Assembly (NCBI GenBank): GCA_029007435.1
Contig: JAQXHU010000037.1
Location: 31,430 to 95,429, forward strand
Source of the DNA: Bacteroidales bacterium
GTDB lineage: Bacteria > Bacteroidota > Bacteroidia > Bacteroidales > UBA932
Length of the DNA stretch: 64,000 nucleotides
Direction: 5' to 3'
In this document: in pieces, positions 62,215 through 64,000 of the stretch
How the letters are laid out: every line of letters begins with the position of its first letter
Numbering within the stretch: position 1 is the stretch's first letter
Program-made: the position numbers and the translations under genes
Notes under the pieces: generated by a model
The model's input: the letters and a program-made list of their open reading frames with translations, nothing else
Told to the model about the DNA's origin: nothing
Database searches by the model: none

Positions 62215-63636
62215 ATGATAAAGAGAGCATTCAGAATTCTGGCGGGGGCCGGAACGGCAGCGGCTTCAGTGGCTGGCTGCACGGCTCCGCAGGCGGAGCA
62301 GAGACCGAATATAGTGTTCTTCTTCGCGGATGATATCGGCACGGAGTGCTTCGGCTGCTATGGAGGCGCTGAATACCAGACCCCCAACATCGACTCGCTG
62401 GCGAGAATCGGGATTCAGTATATGAATATGAACGCCCAGCCGCTGTCCAGTCCGAGCCGCGTCCAACTGCTTACAGGCCAGTACAATGACCGCAACTATT
62501 CGGCATTCGGGTATATCAATGATGACGAGCATAATTTCGCCGAGCTCGCCGGCCAGGCGGGGTACAACACCGCCATTGTCGGCAAATGGCAGCTTGGTCG
62601 GGACAGGAAAATGATAGCGAGAATGGGCTTTGACGAGTCCTATTGCAGCCAGGTGGAACTGTACAGGGAAGTCAGGGGCGCAACCCAGACGGACCGCTAT
62701 GCCAACAGCATCTGGGACGTGAACGGCAGGACCTACGATTTCGCTCTCTACGGCCCTGACTCAATGCAGGACTATGCGTTCGATTACATTGACAGACAGG
62801 CAGATGCCGGGCAGCCGTTCCTGCTTTATTATACCGAGCCGCTGGTCCATACACCTCACGTCACCACCCCTGATTGCGAGGAATGGGATCTGGACTACGG
62901 AAGCCGCTTCACCGCCGCGCAGGACACTTCCAATTTCAGTTCAATGGTGGCCTATCTGGACAAGCAGGTCGGGGCGATGGTGCGACATCTGAAAGATAAA
63001 AGCTTGTGGGACAATACGATATTCATTTTCTGCTCAGACAACGGAACTTCCACCCGCATTGTCTCGAAACAGCAGGACGGCCGCAGGGAACGCGGAGGCA
63101 AGGGCGAGGCCAATTATTTCGGCACCCACGTCCCTCTCATCATCTGCTGGGGAGACAAAGTGCAGCCGAGGCAGGTTGGGCATCTTGTGGACCTTACGGA
63201 TTTCCTGCCGACATTCGCTGACATAATGAATGTGGAGATTCCTGCGGAATGGACAATGGACGGCGTCAGCCTCTATCCAGAAATATCTGGTCGGGATGCC
63301 AATCCCAAAGACCTGGTGCTCATTCACTTCAATCCGTTATGGCCTACCACTCCGTCCCCCAAGGCGTCCCGATATGCTATGAATGACACCTATGCGTATT
63401 TCTGGGACGGCAGGATATACAATTACCGGGATGACCCGCGTTTCGCATCGCCGGTTCAATACGAAGACGCTTCCGAGGAACTCAAATCAGCGGTCGCACA
63501 GCTCAAAGCACGGGTTGAGGATACATCTGCCGGCTATGCCTATGGCGCCGCATTTTATCCTGATGCTCCGGGCGCGCCCCGCCGCGGCGGTTACAAAACA
63601 TTCTACGACTGGGCCGGGCCTCAGAATCCTTTCTGA
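62215..63636 (+). CDS. Sulfatase lipoprotein, serine type
   Basis: A 473-residue alkaline-phosphatase-fold sulfatase. The lipobox Cys is at 22 (SVAGC), so it should be anchored in the envelope. The metal site begins NIVFFFADDIG (32-42). The active-site motif is S-S-P-S-R (78-82), in which Ser78 would be oxidised to formylglycine by an anaerobic sulfatase-maturating enzyme. GKWQLG near 130 and the FCSDNGT metal motif near 284 are also present. It likely removes sulfate from a host glycan or other sulfate ester. No glycoside hydrolase gene is seen nearby within the window. The start at 62215 gives a proper lipoprotein signal. Confidence 0.92.
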   Translation: MIKRAFRILAGAGTAAASVAGCTAPQAEQRPNIVFFFADDIGTECFGCYGGAEYQTPNIDSLARIGIQYMNMNAQPLSSPSRVQLLTGQYNDRNYSAFGYINDDEHNFAELAGQAGYNTAIVGKWQLGRDRKMIARMGFDESYCSQVELYREVRGATQTDRYANSIWDVNGRTYDFALYGPDSMQDYAFDYIDRQADAGQPFLLYYTEPLVHTPHVTTPDCEEWDLDYGSRFTAAQDTSNFSSMVAYLDKQVGAMVRHLKDKSLWDNTIFIFCSDNGTSTRIVSKQQDGRRERGGKGEANYFGTHVPLIICWGDKVQPRQVGHLVDLTDFLPTFADIMNVEIPAEWTMDGVSLYPEISGRDANPKDLVLIHFNPLWPTTPSPKASRYAMNDTYAYFWDGRIYNYRDDPRFASPVQYEDASEELKSAVAQLKARVEDTSAGYAYGAAFYPDAPGAPRRGGYKTFYDWAGPQNPF

Positions 63637-63688
63637 TAATAATATGTTACAATATCCCGTAAAAATTGGGAAAAACGTTTCCAATGAT

Positions 63689-63696
63689 TATATTTG
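63689..63696 (+). promoter_or_regulatory. Candidate -7 element of the BACON lipoprotein gene
   Basis: TATATTTG (TAnnTTTG) lies 26 bases before the ATG; the -33 region has only TTGG. Confidence 0.5.
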
Positions 63697-63722
63697 TAGT
63701 CATTTCTTTAAAAAATTTTAAT

Positions 63723-64000
63723 ATGAAAATTAAAACAATTTTCCTGTCAATGTTGTCTTTCGCGGCGTTGGTTGCAGTACATACAGCGTGCGAGGAAGAA
63801 GATGGGCCAACCGGTGCGCCGTCAATTGAATTGAATACGAACACTTTGGAATTTGATAAAGCGGCTGAAACCAAGACTGTCGAACTGATTGCGACCAGAG
63901 ATTGGAAAGTGAATATCCCTGAGGATGTTGACTGGCTTTCAGTGGACCCGAAGTCCGGCAAGGGCAACGGCAAGACCACCACGGTCCAGATCAAAGTGCT
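63723..64000 (+). CDS. BACON-domain lipoprotein (partial)
   Basis: Only the first 92 codons are in the window. A lipoprotein signal ends at Cys23 (VHTACEE). From about residue 35 the sequence matches a BACON domain (LEFDKAAETKTVELIATRDWKVNIPEDVDWLSVDPKSGKGNG), a beta-sandwich thought to bind carbohydrate or mucin or to act as a spacer in surface lipoproteins. It has its own likely promoter, 86 bases after the sulfatase. The C-terminal domains, which decide its function, lie outside. Confidence 0.85.
   Translation, partial: MKIKTIFLSMLSFAALVAVHTACEEEDGPTGAPSIELNTNTLEFDKAAETKTVELIATRDWKVNIPEDVDWLSVDPKSGKGNGKTTTVQIKV

Noticed and set aside
1..64000. CRISPR arrays, insertion sequences, prophage or integrase genes
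   Set aside because: No regularly spaced direct repeats, no transposase or integrase motifs and no phage structural genes were seen.

Overview
The window is a stretch of a Bacteroidota chromosome, most likely Bacteroidales and an anaerobe. The evidence is promoters of the TTTG / TAnnTTTG type, almost no Shine-Dalgarno sequences, fused SecDF, dimeric (eukaryote-like) GlyRS, a SusC-type TonB-dependent receptor, FISUMP and BACON lipoproteins, SufS/SufE without SufBCD nearby, a fumarate reductase pair and a two-centre superoxide reductase. I cannot name the genus. No insertion sequence, prophage, rRNA operon or CRISPR array was seen.

Layout. 0-12 kb: the 3'-truncated (in this window) sigma-54 activator, an abundant-looking TPR lipoprotein, a TlpA-like thioredoxin, HrpB helicase, a secreted EEP-family protein, DUF4923 plus a degenerate ThiL, a HAD phosphatase, a FucP-type sugar transporter and glyS. 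12-20 kb: an AT-rich block with sufS-sufE-sufT-like-folK, ruvA, ybeY-mnmG, tonB and hflX; it carries two perfect 16-bp parS-type sites. 20-24.3 kb: frdB/frdA without the usual cytochrome gene, and ruvB. 24.28-24.60 kb is the only gene-free stretch over 300 bases; it is AT-rich, holds seven DnaA-box-like 9-mers and is my candidate oriC. 24.6-34 kb: an envelope run (mfd, coaX, outer membrane protein, TPR protein, lptC, PpiD-like) and a superoxide reductase gene with a rare strong Shine-Dalgarno site. 34.5-48 kb: floA-nfeD, a PD40/SPOR-like protein, secDF, a phytase-like histidine phosphatase, a small barrel protein, a GPH-type sugar symporter and dnaE.

48.5-64 kb is more accessory: an unrecognised secreted protein, a Tat-type metallophosphatase, and a four-gene surface operon (TonB-dependent receptor, DUF4876-like lipoprotein, DUF6850-like barrel, FISUMP lipoprotein) whose substrate is unknown. 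It is followed by galM-thyA-folA, an orphan HTH protein, a GC-rich hairpin repeat block, an odd Ser-type tRNA with a nominal CGC anticodon, a DUF2442 gene with a headless partner remnant, a serine-type sulfatase lipoprotein and the start of a BACON lipoprotein.

The best candidates for undescribed biology are the DUF4876/DUF6850 receptor operon, the catalytically stripped ThiL kept in its usual gene neighbourhood, the atypical tRNA, and the oriC/parS arrangement in which one parS lies in a terminator palindrome and the other inside mnmG codons.
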